NCBI GenBank assembly: GCA_963700865.1
Contig: CAVOZC010000019.1
Location: forward strand, 186,001-250,000
Length of the DNA: 64,000 bases
Source: CAVOGJ01 sp963700865
GTDB lineage: Bacteria > Planctomycetota > Planctomycetia > Pirellulales > Pirellulaceae
Direction of reading: 5' to 3'
In this document: positions 36,534-46,744 of the stretch, piece after piece
How positions within the stretch are numbered: the first letter of the stretch is position 1
How the letters are laid out: every line of letters begins with the position of its first letter
Translations under genes and position numbers: made by a program
The notes under the pieces: generated by a model
What the model was told of the DNA's origin: nothing
Database searches by the model: none
The model's input: only the letters and a program-made list of their open reading frames with translations

Positions 36534-39297
36534 ATGAACGACAGCGAACAGAACTGGCCGGACGATCCCTCATGTGTCGGGATAACAGGACCGCGGCTCG
36601 CACACAGCGACCTGACAGCGAGGCCGCTCTCGACGCCGAGTTCCGCGGCTGGCGGCCGAGCCAAATGGAGCTGTCGTGTCGACTCGCGGTCGGCGTTCGT
36701 CGCCTGCCTCTGGATCGCCAGCCTGGCGAATCTGGCGACCGCCCAGTCGCTTCCCTTTTTCTCCGGCGCCGAGGGTTTTGGTGGGGAATTCTTCGGCACG
36801 GCCCCAGCGGCCGGCTGGTTCTCGAATGCCTCGGTCTATCATGTGACCAATCTCAATGACAGCGGTGCAGGTTCCTTCCGCAACGCCTTTCAGGAAAACA
36901 CGTCAAATCGCATGATCGTCTTTGACGTGGCGGGGACCATCCAACTTACCAGCGGTAAGGTCGACATCAAGAATCTTTCCAACTACTACATCGCCGGACA
37001 AACCGCTCCCGGTCCGGTGACGATTTACGGTGATACGACATCGATCACACACAGCAGTGATAAGAACAATACGAATGTGATCATGCGCTACCTGTCCTTT
37101 CGCAAAGGAGTCGGGCAAAGCAGTGACTCGCTTACGCTCGCGGGCGGGAGTACGCCCGACGACGCGGGACGTGGCCGTCACATCATGATCGACCATGTCT
37201 CGGTGTCTTGGGCAGAAGACGAGAATCTCTCCGTCGCCAACAACAACACGAACGTGACCGTGCAGCATTCCATGATTACCGATGCTTTGGGGGCAGGGCA
37301 CGCGTATGGGTCGCTGGTGCGGCCGCGGAGCGATTCGTCCGTGACTTTTCACCATAATCTTTACGCGAACAACGTCAGCCGACAGCCGCGGTTGGGAACG
37401 TACAACGGAGAATTGCTCACGGCCGACGTTCGTAATAACGTGGTCTACAACTGGGGGGGGCGAGCCACCTATGCGGGTGGGAGCAGCGAGCCAGAACGCG
37501 AATACGTGGATGTCAATTACGTGGGCAACTACATGATCGCCGGGCCGGCGACTTCGTCGAACACCACCAAGGCGTTTATCGTGGACAAAAACGTCGACGT
37601 GCGAGCCTACCAGGCGGGCAATAGGATCGATTCGGATCGGCAAGTGAATCCTGGAGGAATCCCCAACGGCGCCGACACAGGACTGGGCATGTTCCAGGTC
37701 AGCACGTCGTCGCCCCAAGGGACCTTGGACGTTCTTTCATCGCCGGTCCCCATGGCTCCGGTCGTGACTCAATCGGCCTTGGATGCCTATCAAAGCGTCA
37801 TCGATCATGCCGGCAACTCACGGTGGGGGCGCGATGCGATCGACAGCCGGATTGTCAATAATGTGTTGACCAACACGCAGCCGTCGAACGGCGTCGGGGC
37901 CAGCGCGCCGTCGCGAGCGAGCTCAGTGGGCTGTTGTCAGCCCCCTTGGTGGAGCATCCGGCCGGTTGGGACAGTGATGGCGATGCCATGTCGGATGAGT
38001 GGGAAATCGCCCACGGTTTGAATCCCTTGGTCGGCAACGACTGGAATCTCGATTTTGATCAGGATGGCTACATCAATCTGGTCGAATTCGTCAACGAATT
38101 GGGTGAGTTTCCAGCACCAGTCCGATCGTCTTCAGCGGTGCGAACAACGGGCGATATGCTGAGATCGGCAACTGGGACATCAACTGGCAGCCCTCGCGGT
38201 GGGACGAGGCCCACATCCGCAGTGGCGTGGCCCTGGTGGATGCCGTTGGTCAACGAGCGGGCACGCTGAAGATCGGCCTGCAGGCCGGCGATGCCGGTGT
38301 CCTGGCGGTTAGTGCTGGCTGGCTGGAAGTCGCGGACCAGATTTTGGTCGGAGCGGCAAGTGGTGCCGCGGGGATGCTGCAACTGTCCGGCGGCGAGCTC
38401 CGCACGCAACGCTTGACGCGGGGCGGTGGGGGGTCCTTCGAGTTTACGGGAGGCGTGCTCCGCGCGGACGATGTGGAATTCGGAGTGCATAATCAGGGGG
38501 GGACGATTCGCCCCGGCTTTGAATCCGCGAAAACCACGATTCAAGGCGACTATACGCACGGTGTCGGCAGTCTGCTCGAACTTCATTTGGGTGGGCTGGC
38601 GGCCGGCGTCACCTATAGCGTGCTCGACGTTGCCGGCAGCCTCGCGCTCGCCGGAGGCTGGCTCGACGTCTCCTTCGCCAACGGCTTTGTGCCGTCGTTC
38701 GGTGATTCGTTTGACGTACTTGACTTTGGCAGTCTGCAAGGGACGTTTGCCGAAATCGTCCTGCCCGGCGGTCGGGGGCAATGGAATGTCTCGCGATTGG
38801 AGTCAGATGGCATTTTGTCCTTTGTCGGAACCCTGGCCGGTGACTTCAACGCCGATGAGTCCTTCGACTGCCTCGATGTTGACGCCTTGGTGGTCGAAAT
38901 CGCCGCCTCGACGAATAATCTGGCGTTCGACATCACTGGTGATGGAGTCGTGGACGTGGACGATCTGGGGCAGTGGCTGGCTCACGCCGGAGCCGTGAAC
39001 TTGCCCACCGGTGAGGCGTACCGGCCGGGTGACGCCAACCTGGACGGCTCTGTGGACACCAGCGACTTCAACATTTGGAATGCGAATAAGTTTGGCTCGG
39101 ACGGAGGTTGGTGCGGAGCCGATTTCAATGCCGATGGCGTGACGGATGTTTCGGACTTTGGTGTGTGGAATTCAAATAAGTTCACATCGTCCTCTGCCCC
39201 GAACGTCGTACCCGAGCCCGCGGGTGGTTGCTGGGCCCATCTGTGGTTCATCTGCCTGGCGATGATCGGCTATCTCCGCCACCGTAGTCCGACGTAA
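36534..39297 (+). CDS. Secreted PL1-like pectate lyase with dockerin-like repeats and PEP-CTERM, frameshifted
   Basis: ATG 36534 has AAGGA 8 nt upstream. A long N-region leads to a signal peptide (FVACLWIASLANLATAQ) and the lyase start LPFFSGAEGFGG. The beta-helix includes YIAGQTAPGPVTI, IDHVSVSWAEDENLS, FHHNLYANNVSRQPRLG and NNVVYNWGGR. Breaks near 37896-37915 (a GGGG run) and near 38110-38121 shift the frame. Beyond them follow WDSDGDAMSDEWEIAHGLNP, a beta passenger domain, a dockerin-like pair (DTSDFNIWNANKF, DVSDFGVWNSNKF) and a PEP-CTERM end (VVPEPAGG). The architecture matches the PL1 at 23339-25992, so the two are paralogues. Conserved sequence on both sides of each break argues for recent indels or base-calling errors. 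Confidence 0.84.
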
Positions 39298-39339
39298 CCG
39301 TCGCTCGACGTGATTTCATACAGGTGACATTCCGTGAGC

Positions 39340-41256
39340 ATGACGACCAGTGTACTGTTGATTGTGGTAGGCCATTTCGCGCTTTCCGCCGCGGCAGCGA
39401 CGCCTCGCACGCTGATCGTGTCGACCGCGGCCGACGTGGATTCGACAGACGAGTTTGGCTCGATCCAGGCGGCCCTCGATTCCATTCCTGTCAACAATCG
39501 CGAACGAATCGTGATTGAAATCCGCGATGGCATTTACTACGAAAAAATCCGCATCGATGCCGACCGTATCACCTTGCGGGGTGAGAGTCGCGCGGGAGTA
39601 CATATTCGCTACCACCTTCCCCGCTCAGAATACGACCGTCGTTATGACACGATGGGTCCCGCCGTCGTAAACATCTTCGGCGATGACATCATTCTTGAGA
39701 ATCTCACGATTGAGAACGTCCAACTCAGTCGTGAGCACGCGTTTGCCATTTACGGCCAGCCCAATCGCACGATCATTCAAAATTGTGACGTCTTGGGGAA
39801 TGGTGGTGATACGGTGTCGTTGTGGAATACGTCCTTTGGCATGTACTATCACCGCGACTGCCGATTTCGCGGCGGTGTCGATTTTGTCTGTCCTCGCGGT
39901 TGGTGTTTTGTGCGGGACTGCATCTTTGAGTGTCCCACGAGCAGCGCCGCACTCTGGCACGACGGACACATGGACCTCGACATGAAGTTCGTCCTCCGCA
40001 ATTGCTCATTCATGGGCGGGGAAAAAGAAAAGTTTTGGCTGGGTCGAAACCACTATCCGTCTCAGTTCTATCTGTTGGATTGTTCGTTCGATGAGAACAT
40101 GGCCGACAAGCCGATCGGGACGGTCAAGGAGCTTCCGCCGGGTGTTGATCGGGCCCCGTACGAACGGAAATACTTCTTTCGTTGCCATCGCGCCGGTGGA
40201 GACTATGTCTGGCACGCGGATAATCTGGCGGAGGCGGCTGGTGCCCCTGCCGCCGAAGACATCACTGCCGCTTGGACTTTCGGCGGTCGCTGGGACCCGG
40301 AAAGCAATGAACCGCCGTCGATCAGGGGCGTCGAGGTCGATGGGGACCTCGTCTACGTTTATTTCAGCGAGGATGTCGCCGGAGTCCAACGCGCGCATCT
40401 CGAGCGCAGCGACGGCACCCAGGCCGCCTACGATCGTGGGAGTGGTTCGCGGCGGCTTGTCTTTCGGGGCGGTACAAGCGATTCGTCACCGGTACGGCTG
40501 GTGACCGAATCACAGGAGATCCATGGGACGTTGGCGACGCTGCAGTCACGTTTCGTTCCCGCCCAGGATCTTCCCGACTCGACGCCGCGACGCGTATCGA
40601 CCATGGTACTCGTCGGTGACTCGACCGTGGCAAATTACGATGCGGATCATCCCTGTCAAGGTTGGGGCCAGGCGCTGCCTCATTTCCTCGACGATCGGAT
40701 CAAGGTGCGGAATCTCGCCCGGGGAGGTCGTAGCTCGAAGAGTTTCCGCGCGGAAGGGTGGTGGGCCAAAGCGCAGCAGCTTCCAGCGGACTACATCCTG
40801 ATTCAGTTTGGCCACAATGATAATCCGGGGAAGGGACCGGCACGTGAGACCGATCCATCACCGGGCGGTGATTTTCGTGAGAACTTGCGGCGGTATGTGG
40901 AAGAGGCGCGTGCCATGGGGGCCGTGCCGGTGCTGGTCAGTCCACCCGTACGACGTGTTTACGACGAGAACGGCCAGATTTCCACGGCGGGAGCCAACGC
41001 CGCGTATGCCGAGGCGACTCGCGCCGTGGCCGACGAGCTTCATTGTGCGTTCGTCGATTTACATCGTCTGTCGATCACGCTCTTCAATCGACTTGGCGAA
41101 GCGAGCAGCGATTGGATGCAACCAGTGGGCGACCGCACCCACTTCACGGCGGCCGGCGCCGATCGCGTGGCGGGAATCGTGGCGGAGCAGCTGCGCGCGC
41201 AGCTTCCCAGCCTGCAACCGATGCTCCGCGACCAATCGCGCGCGACTCGCCAATAA
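39340..41256 (+). CDS. Pectin methylesterase (CE8-like) fused to rhamnogalacturonan acetylesterase-like (CE12/SGNH) domain
   Basis: I prefer ATG 39340 (MTTSVLLIVVGHFALSAAAA, signal peptide) over GTG 39334. Residues about 25-330 are a pectinesterase beta-helix: first Asp157 (NGGDTVSLW), second Asp181 (GGVDFVCPRGW) and the Arg region FWLGRNH. The Gln of the canonical QDT motif is Gly here. After a beta linker, residues about 415-615 form an SGNH hydrolase: VLVGDSTVANY, ARGGRSSKSF, QFGHNDNPGKG and DRTHFTAAGAD, the CE12 pattern. The single chain would remove methyl esters from homogalacturonan and acetyl groups from rhamnogalacturonan. It sits just before the TRAP transporter genes. Confidence 0.9.
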   Translation: MTTSVLLIVVGHFALSAAAATPRTLIVSTAADVDSTDEFGSIQAALDSIPVNNRERIVIEIRDGIYYEKIRIDADRITLRGESRAGVHIRYHLPRSEYDRRYDTMGPAVVNIFGDDIILENLTIENVQLSREHAFAIYGQPNRTIIQNCDVLGNGGDTVSLWNTSFGMYYHRDCRFRGGVDFVCPRGWCFVRDCIFECPTSSAALWHDGHMDLDMKFVLRNCSFMGGEKEKFWLGRNHYPSQFYLLDCSFDENMADKPIGTVKELPPGVDRAPYERKYFFRCHRAGGDYVWHADNLAEAAGAPAAEDITAAWTFGGRWDPESNEPPSIRGVEVDGDLVYVYFSEDVAGVQRAHLERSDGTQAAYDRGSGSRRLVFRGGTSDSSPVRLVTESQEIHGTLATLQSRFVPAQDLPDSTPRRVSTMVLVGDSTVANYDADHPCQGWGQALPHFLDDRIKVRNLARGGRSSKSFRAEGWWAKAQQLPADYILIQFGHNDNPGKGPARETDPSPGGDFRENLRRYVEEARAMGAVPVLVSPPVRRVYDENGQISTAGANAAYAEATRAVADELHCAFVDLHRLSITLFNRLGEASSDWMQPVGDRTHFTAAGADRVAGIVAEQLRAQLPSLQPMLRDQSRATRQ

Positions 41257-41334
41257 CTCCGCCACTTCAGCTAATGATCGCATCGTGTATGATGCAGCGA
41301 AGCAAATTCGCCAGCCCATCTGGGAGAGCCATCG

Positions 41335-42363
41335 ATGGACAAAGGTCTCGGTCATGCCGCCTCGTTCTTGATCGTCGGACTGCTTGCCGGGTCGTTGCTC
41401 ACGACGGCCAGTTTCGCACTGCTGGTGCGACGCCAGAATCAAAACTCCGCGGCAGGAAATGCCGTCACCGTGTTGAAGCTGGGGCACAGTCTGGATCAGA
41501 ATCATCCGGTTCACCAATCGATGGTCCGCATGTCCGAACTGCTGTCGCAGAAATCGGGCGGTACGATACTCCTGGAGATCTATCCCAATGCCCAACTTGG
41601 CTCGGAGACCGAGAATCTCGAACAGCTCCAGCGGGGTGCGTTGGCGCTGACCAAGACGTCAACGGCTCCCTTGGAAAGTTTCATTCCCGAACTCGGCATC
41701 TTTGGCGTGCCCTACGTCTTTCGTGACGACGATCACTGTTGGGAGGTCATGAATGGTCCGATCGGTAAGGACTTGCTCGTTGCCGGCACCGATGTGGGGC
41801 TGCGGGGTTTGTGCTATTTCGACGCCGGGGCACGAAGCTTCTATACGATTGACACAGCGGTCATGCATCCTCGCGATTTACAAGGTCTGAAAATCCGCGT
41901 GCAAAAAAGCAAAATGGCGATGGACCTGGTCGAGGCGTTGGGTGGCTCACCGACGCCCATCCCCTGGGGCGAGCTGTATACGGCATTGCAGCAAAGGCTG
42001 GTGGACGGTGCCGAGAACAATCCACCCAGCTTTTATTTCAACCGGCATTTTGAGGTCTGCAAACATTTGACCTTGGATGAACACGCCCGGGTCCCCGATA
42101 TGCTGTTGATCAGCGAGAAGGTCTGGCAGCGTCTGCCGGGACAGGTGCAACAATGGGTGCTCGAGTCGGCTCAGGAGGCAGCCGAATTCCAGCGGCAACT
42201 TTGGCAGCAGGAAAATGCCGCCGCCATCGAGGCCGTAGCTCGTGAAGGTGTCACGGTCCATGTTCCCGATACGGCACCGTTCCGGGAACAAGTCAAGCCG
42301 TTGTACGAACGCTTGAAGGGAACATCGATTGGCGACCTCATTGACCGTATTCAGAACATGTAG
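41335..42363 (+). CDS. dctP: TRAP transporter solute-binding protein (DctP family)
   Basis: The 342-residue protein has an N-terminal membrane/signal segment (FLIVGLLAGSLLTTASFALL). It continues with TRAP-SBP features: LKLGHSLDQNHPVHQSM, GTILLEIYPNAQLGSETENLEQLQRGALALTKTS, GIFGVPYVF and the carboxylate-binding Arg region LQGLKIRVQKSKM. The motif VDGAENNPPSF near residue 225 also fits DctP. These proteins bind acidic solutes in the periplasm and deliver them to the QM permease, encoded directly downstream. Beside pectin esterases and lyases a galacturonate-type or other sugar acid is likely. It lies 78 nt after the PME gene. Confidence 0.93.
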   Translation: MDKGLGHAASFLIVGLLAGSLLTTASFALLVRRQNQNSAAGNAVTVLKLGHSLDQNHPVHQSMVRMSELLSQKSGGTILLEIYPNAQLGSETENLEQLQRGALALTKTSTAPLESFIPELGIFGVPYVFRDDDHCWEVMNGPIGKDLLVAGTDVGLRGLCYFDAGARSFYTIDTAVMHPRDLQGLKIRVQKSKMAMDLVEALGGSPTPIPWGELYTALQQRLVDGAENNPPSFYFNRHFEVCKHLTLDEHARVPDMLLISEKVWQRLPGQVQQWVLESAQEAAEFQRQLWQQENAAAIEAVAREGVTVHVPDTAPFREQVKPLYERLKGTSIGDLIDRIQNM

Positions 42364-42393
42364 TCCGTTGGCAAGGACCTGGAGAGATTCGAC

Positions 42394-42924
42394 ATGGATA
42401 AAGCCGGTTATGGATGGGGGGCTATGGCGATACGCTTGTTGGAGATCGTTCTCACCGCGGTCATGGCAGTTCTGGTCCTGGACGTATTGTGGGGCGTGGC
42501 GACTCGCTTTCTGTTGGGGTCTCCCAGCCGCTGGACGGAAGAGGTAGCAACGTTTCTCTTGATTTGGGCGTCCTTGTTGGGCGCATCGGTCGCCTTTGCC
42601 CGCGGAGAGCATTTGGGGGTCGACTACTTCGTCAACAAGCTGGCGGTACCGGCTCAGACCGCCGCACGCATCTTCGTGCAATTCGTGGTGCTCGCATTTG
42701 TGTCCGCGGCGATGATCTTTGGCGGATATGTCCTGGTCTCTCAGACACTCGAGGCCGGGCAATTGACTCCGGCACTGGAGATGAAGATGGGCTATGTCTA
42801 TTTGGCGGTACCCGTCAGTGGCATCGCCATGGTCATCAGCTCGGTCGAGCGGATCGTGATGCTGATCCGTGGTCAGGATCGGGCCGCTTGCCCGTCCGCC
42901 GTGCTGCAAGAGCAGGGAGACTGA
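42394..42924 (+). CDS. dctQ: TRAP transporter small permease (DctQ family)
   Basis: The 176-residue protein has four membrane segments and the DctQ signature SRWTEEVATFLLIWASLLGASVAFARGEHLGVDYF. The start ATG 42394 has GGAG upstream. It lies 30 nt after dctP and ends 2 nt before the dctM start. Small and large permeases together form the Na+-driven importer for the ligand bound by DctP. Confidence 0.93.
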   Translation: MDKAGYGWGAMAIRLLEIVLTAVMAVLVLDVLWGVATRFLLGSPSRWTEEVATFLLIWASLLGASVAFARGEHLGVDYFVNKLAVPAQTAARIFVQFVVLAFVSAAMIFGGYVLVSQTLEAGQLTPALEMKMGYVYLAVPVSGIAMVISSVERIVMLIRGQDRAACPSAVLQEQGD

Positions 42925-42926
42925 CC

Positions 42927-44219
42927 GTGGACGCGCAATTGGCGATTCTCATCGCAGCTTTCCTAACGCTGCTGCTGCTCGACGCACCGATTGCCTTCGC
43001 CATCGGAGTCAGCACGTTGCTGGCCGTGGCTTCCTTGGGCGACGTGCCGGCCAACTACATCGTGGCTCAACGTTTGAGTACGGGAATTGCGAGCTTCCCG
43101 CTGCTGGCCATTCCGTTCTTTATCCTGGCGGGCGTCCTGATGGGCGAAGGCGGGATGGCTCGTCGTCTGATTGACTTTGCCTCAGCGCTGGTGGGGGACC
43201 TGGCGGGCGGATTGACCTATGTGACGACGCTGACCTGCATGATGTTCGGGGCGATTTCCGGATCGGCCACGGCGGCGGTCTCCTCGGTCGGCGGGATGAT
43301 GATTCCGGAAATGAAGCGTAAGGGTTATGACAAGGATTTCAGTGTGGCCTTGACGACCACGTCGGCGACCACGGGGCTGATCATCCCGCCGAGCAATATC
43401 ATGATTGTCTACGCGGTCGTCTCCGGGAATGTTTCCGTGGCCGCAATGTTCATGGCAGGGATTTTTCCCGGCATTCTGGTGGGCGGCTGCATCATGCTCG
43501 TCTGCTGGCTGCTCAGTGGCAACGCGGTCGCGGCCACGGAAGCCAAGAGCACGTGGCGCGATGTCTGGACGACCGGATGGCGGGCGCTACCCAGTCTGCT
43601 GCTGATTGTGATTGTCTTGGCTGGCATCCTGCGGGGGGCCTTTTCGGCGACCGAGGCCGCGGCCATCGCCGTGCTCTATGCGTTTGTCCTCACCGTGTTC
43701 ATCTACCGTGAAATCGAATGGCAGGATTTGCCCGACATCTTTCTGCGGGCAGGTGTCACCACGGGGGTCGTGATGTTTCTGGTGGGAATGAGTCAGGCCA
43801 TGAGTTGGGTGCTGGCATATCAGAATATCCCGCAAACCGTCAGTGAATCCCTGTTGAGTATTTCCGACAATCCGGTGGTCATTCTGCTCGTGATCAACTT
43901 CCTCTTACTGTTCGTCGGCACGTTCATGGACATGACGCCGGCGGTGTTGATCTTCGCGCCCATCTTTCTTCCCGTCGTCGTCAAATTGGGCATGGACCCG
44001 GTGCAATTCGGGATCATGCTGATTGCCAACCTGTGCATCGGGTTGTGTACGCCGCCGGTCGGGACCTGCCTGTTCGTCGGCTGCGGCGTGGGCAAGACCT
44101 CCATCGCCGCGGTCACCAAGCCCATGGTGCCGTTTTTCTTGGCGATGTTGTTTTCGCTGCTGCTGATTACTTATTGGCCGGCGCTCTCGCTCTGGTTGCC
44201 GCAGCGACTGGGTTTATAG
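42927..44219 (+). CDS. dctM: TRAP transporter large permease (DctM family)
   Basis: A GTG start at 42927 with AGGGAG upstream fits the N-terminus VDAQLAILIAAFLTLLLLDAPIAFAIG; the frame extends upstream across dctQ but that part is not homologous. The 430-residue protein has about 12 membrane segments and DctM motifs: FPLLAIPFFILAGVLMGEGGMARRLIDFA, GAISGSATAAVSSVGGMMIPEM and TTTSATTGLIIPPSNIMIVYA. It completes a standard PQM operon for high-affinity uptake of a carboxylated solute. Confidence 0.93.
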   Translation: MDAQLAILIAAFLTLLLLDAPIAFAIGVSTLLAVASLGDVPANYIVAQRLSTGIASFPLLAIPFFILAGVLMGEGGMARRLIDFASALVGDLAGGLTYVTTLTCMMFGAISGSATAAVSSVGGMMIPEMKRKGYDKDFSVALTTTSATTGLIIPPSNIMIVYAVVSGNVSVAAMFMAGIFPGILVGGCIMLVCWLLSGNAVAATEAKSTWRDVWTTGWRALPSLLLIVIVLAGILRGAFSATEAAAIAVLYAFVLTVFIYREIEWQDLPDIFLRAGVTTGVVMFLVGMSQAMSWVLAYQNIPQTVSESLLSISDNPVVILLVINFLLLFVGTFMDMTPAVLIFAPIFLPVVVKLGMDPVQFGIMLIANLCIGLCTPPVGTCLFVGCGVGKTSIAAVTKPMVPFFLAMLFSLLLITYWPALSLWLPQRLGL

Positions 44220-44318
44220 CACGGGGCATCACCAAGTGTGTGAAAGGCGTCGGCGTGCCTACGCCCCGGCGTGCGGGTGCGACGGGGGGCCAACCGCGGG
44301 CCGTGTCCGACCGGCGTG

Positions 44319-45870
44319 TCAGCCGCTGCGGGTTAACCGATCGAGGTAGATCTCGAGGTTGGTGTAACCGCTTTGGTTGGCCGCGAGCTCGGCTCCGTCG
44401 CTGGCGTCCTGCGGGTTCAACCCCTGCTCACGTTCGTACGTGTCGGGCATGCCGTCCTGATCGGAATCGAAATCGGCCGCTCGCCGCCGTACGGGCGCAT
44501 CGTCGATCCCCGCCAGCTTGCCACGCGTGTCTCGCAGTTCTTCCTGTGAATCGATGATCTTTCCTCGACGATCCCGCAGGGAAGCCATGATTCGTTGATC
44601 GGTCGCATCCCGCCAGAGGGAGGCTCCCGCCGATTCGATCACTTGCTGATACGCCTCGTCGGCCGAAACGATCTTCTGAGCGACGGCCCCCAGAAACGGG
44701 AAAGGCTGGGAGTTCGCATCGTGAAGAAGCGTGTCCCGATCGTCAAAGTCGCGGAAGGCAGCCACGGCCGTGGCGTCAATCAGCACGCCATTGTGTTGCG
44801 GATCCTGATCGGCGTCGCGACGATTGCCTTCGTGGTAGAGTTGCGTGGGGGCTGTTTCGCTCTCGCGGAAGATGGTCTCCGCTGACTTTGCCGGTCCGCA
44901 CACGTAGTAGTTGCCGATCAGGTTGATCCGCACCTGGCCGCTCTGGCTACGGTGAGTCGGCATGTCTCCCCAGTCAAAAATCACGTTGTTGACCAGATTG
45001 ACATCGGTCCGCCGTCGCGCATCCTCCGCCTCGCCGGCCGGAATCCGTTGCTGACCACCCACCGATGGATTGCGGGCGCGGTGATGGGCCCACAGATTTT
45101 CAAAGAAGGTGTAACCGCCGACGTGGGCCTCTTGATCGGCCGCGGTGAGCATGCCTCGCACCAACGTTCCATAACCGTGCGGTCCTTTGGGATGATACGA
45201 GTCGTTGAGGCTTTCCGCGATGATGCACTGCTGGATGGTGATATCCCGGCAATTCGTGACCGACAGCGTCTCGTCCATGCCCCACGCTGCCGATACGTGA
45301 TCGAGGATGATGCGCTGACTGCCCGAGCCGACGTCAACGGCATTGCTGGAGCCGGGATCGAGCTTGGCAAATCCTTCATCGGAGGCCGGAAGGCGTACGC
45401 GAAAATCACCTAAGCGGACGCGCAGGTGCCGGACGATGACGTCCGCCGCTTGCGAAATCTCGAACGGATAACCGCAGAGTGTGATACCGCCAGGCGAGGT
45501 CTGGCCGGCGATCGTGAGATCGCTTTTGAGCACCTCCAGCCGGGCCTTGAGTTGGATGACCCCCGCCACATCGAAGACGATCGTCCGCGGCCCCTCGGCG
45601 GATCGCAGGGCGTGCCGGAAGCTGCCCGGGATCTTGGGCTCGTCCGCGAAGTTGTTGTAATCCGCCAGGGTGGTGACGTGATAGACATCGCCGCCTCGGC
45701 CTCCCGTGGCGGCAGCTGCCCTGGCCGACCGCACCCGGGAACGCGCGTGGCGTTGACAAAACTTGGGTCTGGCCGATCAGAGACGCGGACGGCACGCAGC
45801 AGGCGATGGCCACGAGAATCGCCCATCGGCCGCTCAGCCAGCGTGCTACGCGTCGCATCCATACCGCCAT
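44319..45870 (-). CDS. Secreted PL1-like pectate lyase, frameshifted
   Basis: The start at ATG 45870 (MAVWMRRVARWLSGRWAILVAIACCVPSASLIGQ) or 45858 gives a signal peptide. The first frame reads to AFPGAVGQG, and the lyase resumes AAAATGGRGGDVYHVTTL in another frame. The break sits at a CCC run (45719-45721, plus strand), where removing one base would join the parts. The remainder shows TIAGQTSPGGITL, ILDHVSAAWGMDETLS, ENLWAHHRARNPSVGG and NNVIFDWGDMP, and ends with DSDQDGMPDTYEREQGLNPQD. It is convergent with dctM and has no PEP-CTERM. Family assignment is firm. Confidence 0.85.
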
Positions 45871-45949
45871 CCCTCGTCTCGGCCCGGCCTGGGGGCCGAG
45901 CCGAGTGATCCATGATGAAGTCAGACTTACCCGACCGCGAACGCCGGCT

Positions 45950-46744
45950 CTACCGTCGACGTCGCAGGAGGGCGGCCGCCGCCAGGGCGATCCCGGCCAA
46001 TCCGAACGATGCCGGTTCGGGGACGACGACGTTGGTCAGTCTGGCTCCCGCACCGCCCGCGGGCACCGCCGCGCCACTGTTGAAGGCGGTGGCCTCTTTG
46101 GTGATAAACCGGGCCTGATTGCCACTCGTGTCGGTATTGCGCGTGATCAGAAACGTCACCGACCCATTCGTGTCCGCGTTCAAAAAGGCGTCGAGTGCCG
46201 CACCGGAAAAACTGTAGAGATCGCCTTCGACTTGAGGGCCGTAGTCCTGATTGGCCACCAGCAACGTCAAATTGCTGATGTCGAGGTCGTGAATGTCGTC
46301 GTCGTCATGTCCCAGGCCGACTTCGGTCATCACGTCGAGTCCATCGGGGAGCAATCCCGGGGCGTTGTTGTATGTGACGAGTGACTCGTCCCAGACCACA
46401 TCACCCGCGGTCGCGTCGTTGATGCCGTAAAGGGACAGCGTCTTGCCGGTGGAAGAATCGCTGCGGTACCACGTCAGGTCGAGTGCGCCCCCCGACACTG
46501 GGGCGGCGAGGGAATTGGTGTCGAAGCGGAGGAACACGACGTCATTGTCATCGCCGTCCTCATCCGTTCTCGCGTTCATGAACGCGTCGCCATTTCGATT
46601 GCCGTCGGCTGAATCCTCACGGACCCAAGTGTCAGCGGCCACGCCGAGCGTGCCCGCGGTCACGGAGGTCAGCTGGCAGAGGCAACAGGCTCCTACGGCG
46701 ATCAGCAAGGGGATGAGCCGTCGATGGTTCCAAAACATTCGCAT
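45950..46744 (-). CDS. PEP-CTERM protein with DNRLRE-like domain
   Basis: ATG 46744 (MRMFWNHRRLIPLLIAVGACCLCQLTSVTA) has GGAG 6 nt upstream and leads into a signal peptide. The 264-residue product resembles DNRLRE (CBM96-like) beta-sandwich proteins: VAADTWVREDSADGNRNGDAFMNARTDED, LRFDTNSL and TWYRSDSSTGKTLSLYGIND, with SLVTYNNAPGLLP. It ends with VVPEPASFGLAGIALAAAALLRRRR, a textbook PEP-CTERM tail. A carbohydrate-binding or matrix role is inferred. It lies just upstream of the PL1 gene on the same strand and is divergent from a DUF1559 gene. Confidence 0.88.
   Translation of the reverse strand: MRMFWNHRRLIPLLIAVGACCLCQLTSVTAGTLGVAADTWVREDSADGNRNGDAFMNARTDEDGDDNDVVFLRFDTNSLAAPVSGGALDLTWYRSDSSTGKTLSLYGINDATAGDVVWDESLVTYNNAPGLLPDGLDVMTEVGLGHDDDDIHDLDISNLTLLVANQDYGPQVEGDLYSFSGAALDAFLNADTNGSVTFLITRNTDTSGNQARFITKEATAFNSGAAVPAGGAGARLTNVVVPEPASFGLAGIALAAAALLRRRR

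Noticed and set aside
35054..36799. Long open frame antisense to the PL1 lyase at 34730-36394 (581 codons)
   Set aside because: It is the reverse complement of a clear pectate lyase with conserved motifs. It has no ribosome site or recognisable domain, and its length reflects GC-rich codon bias.
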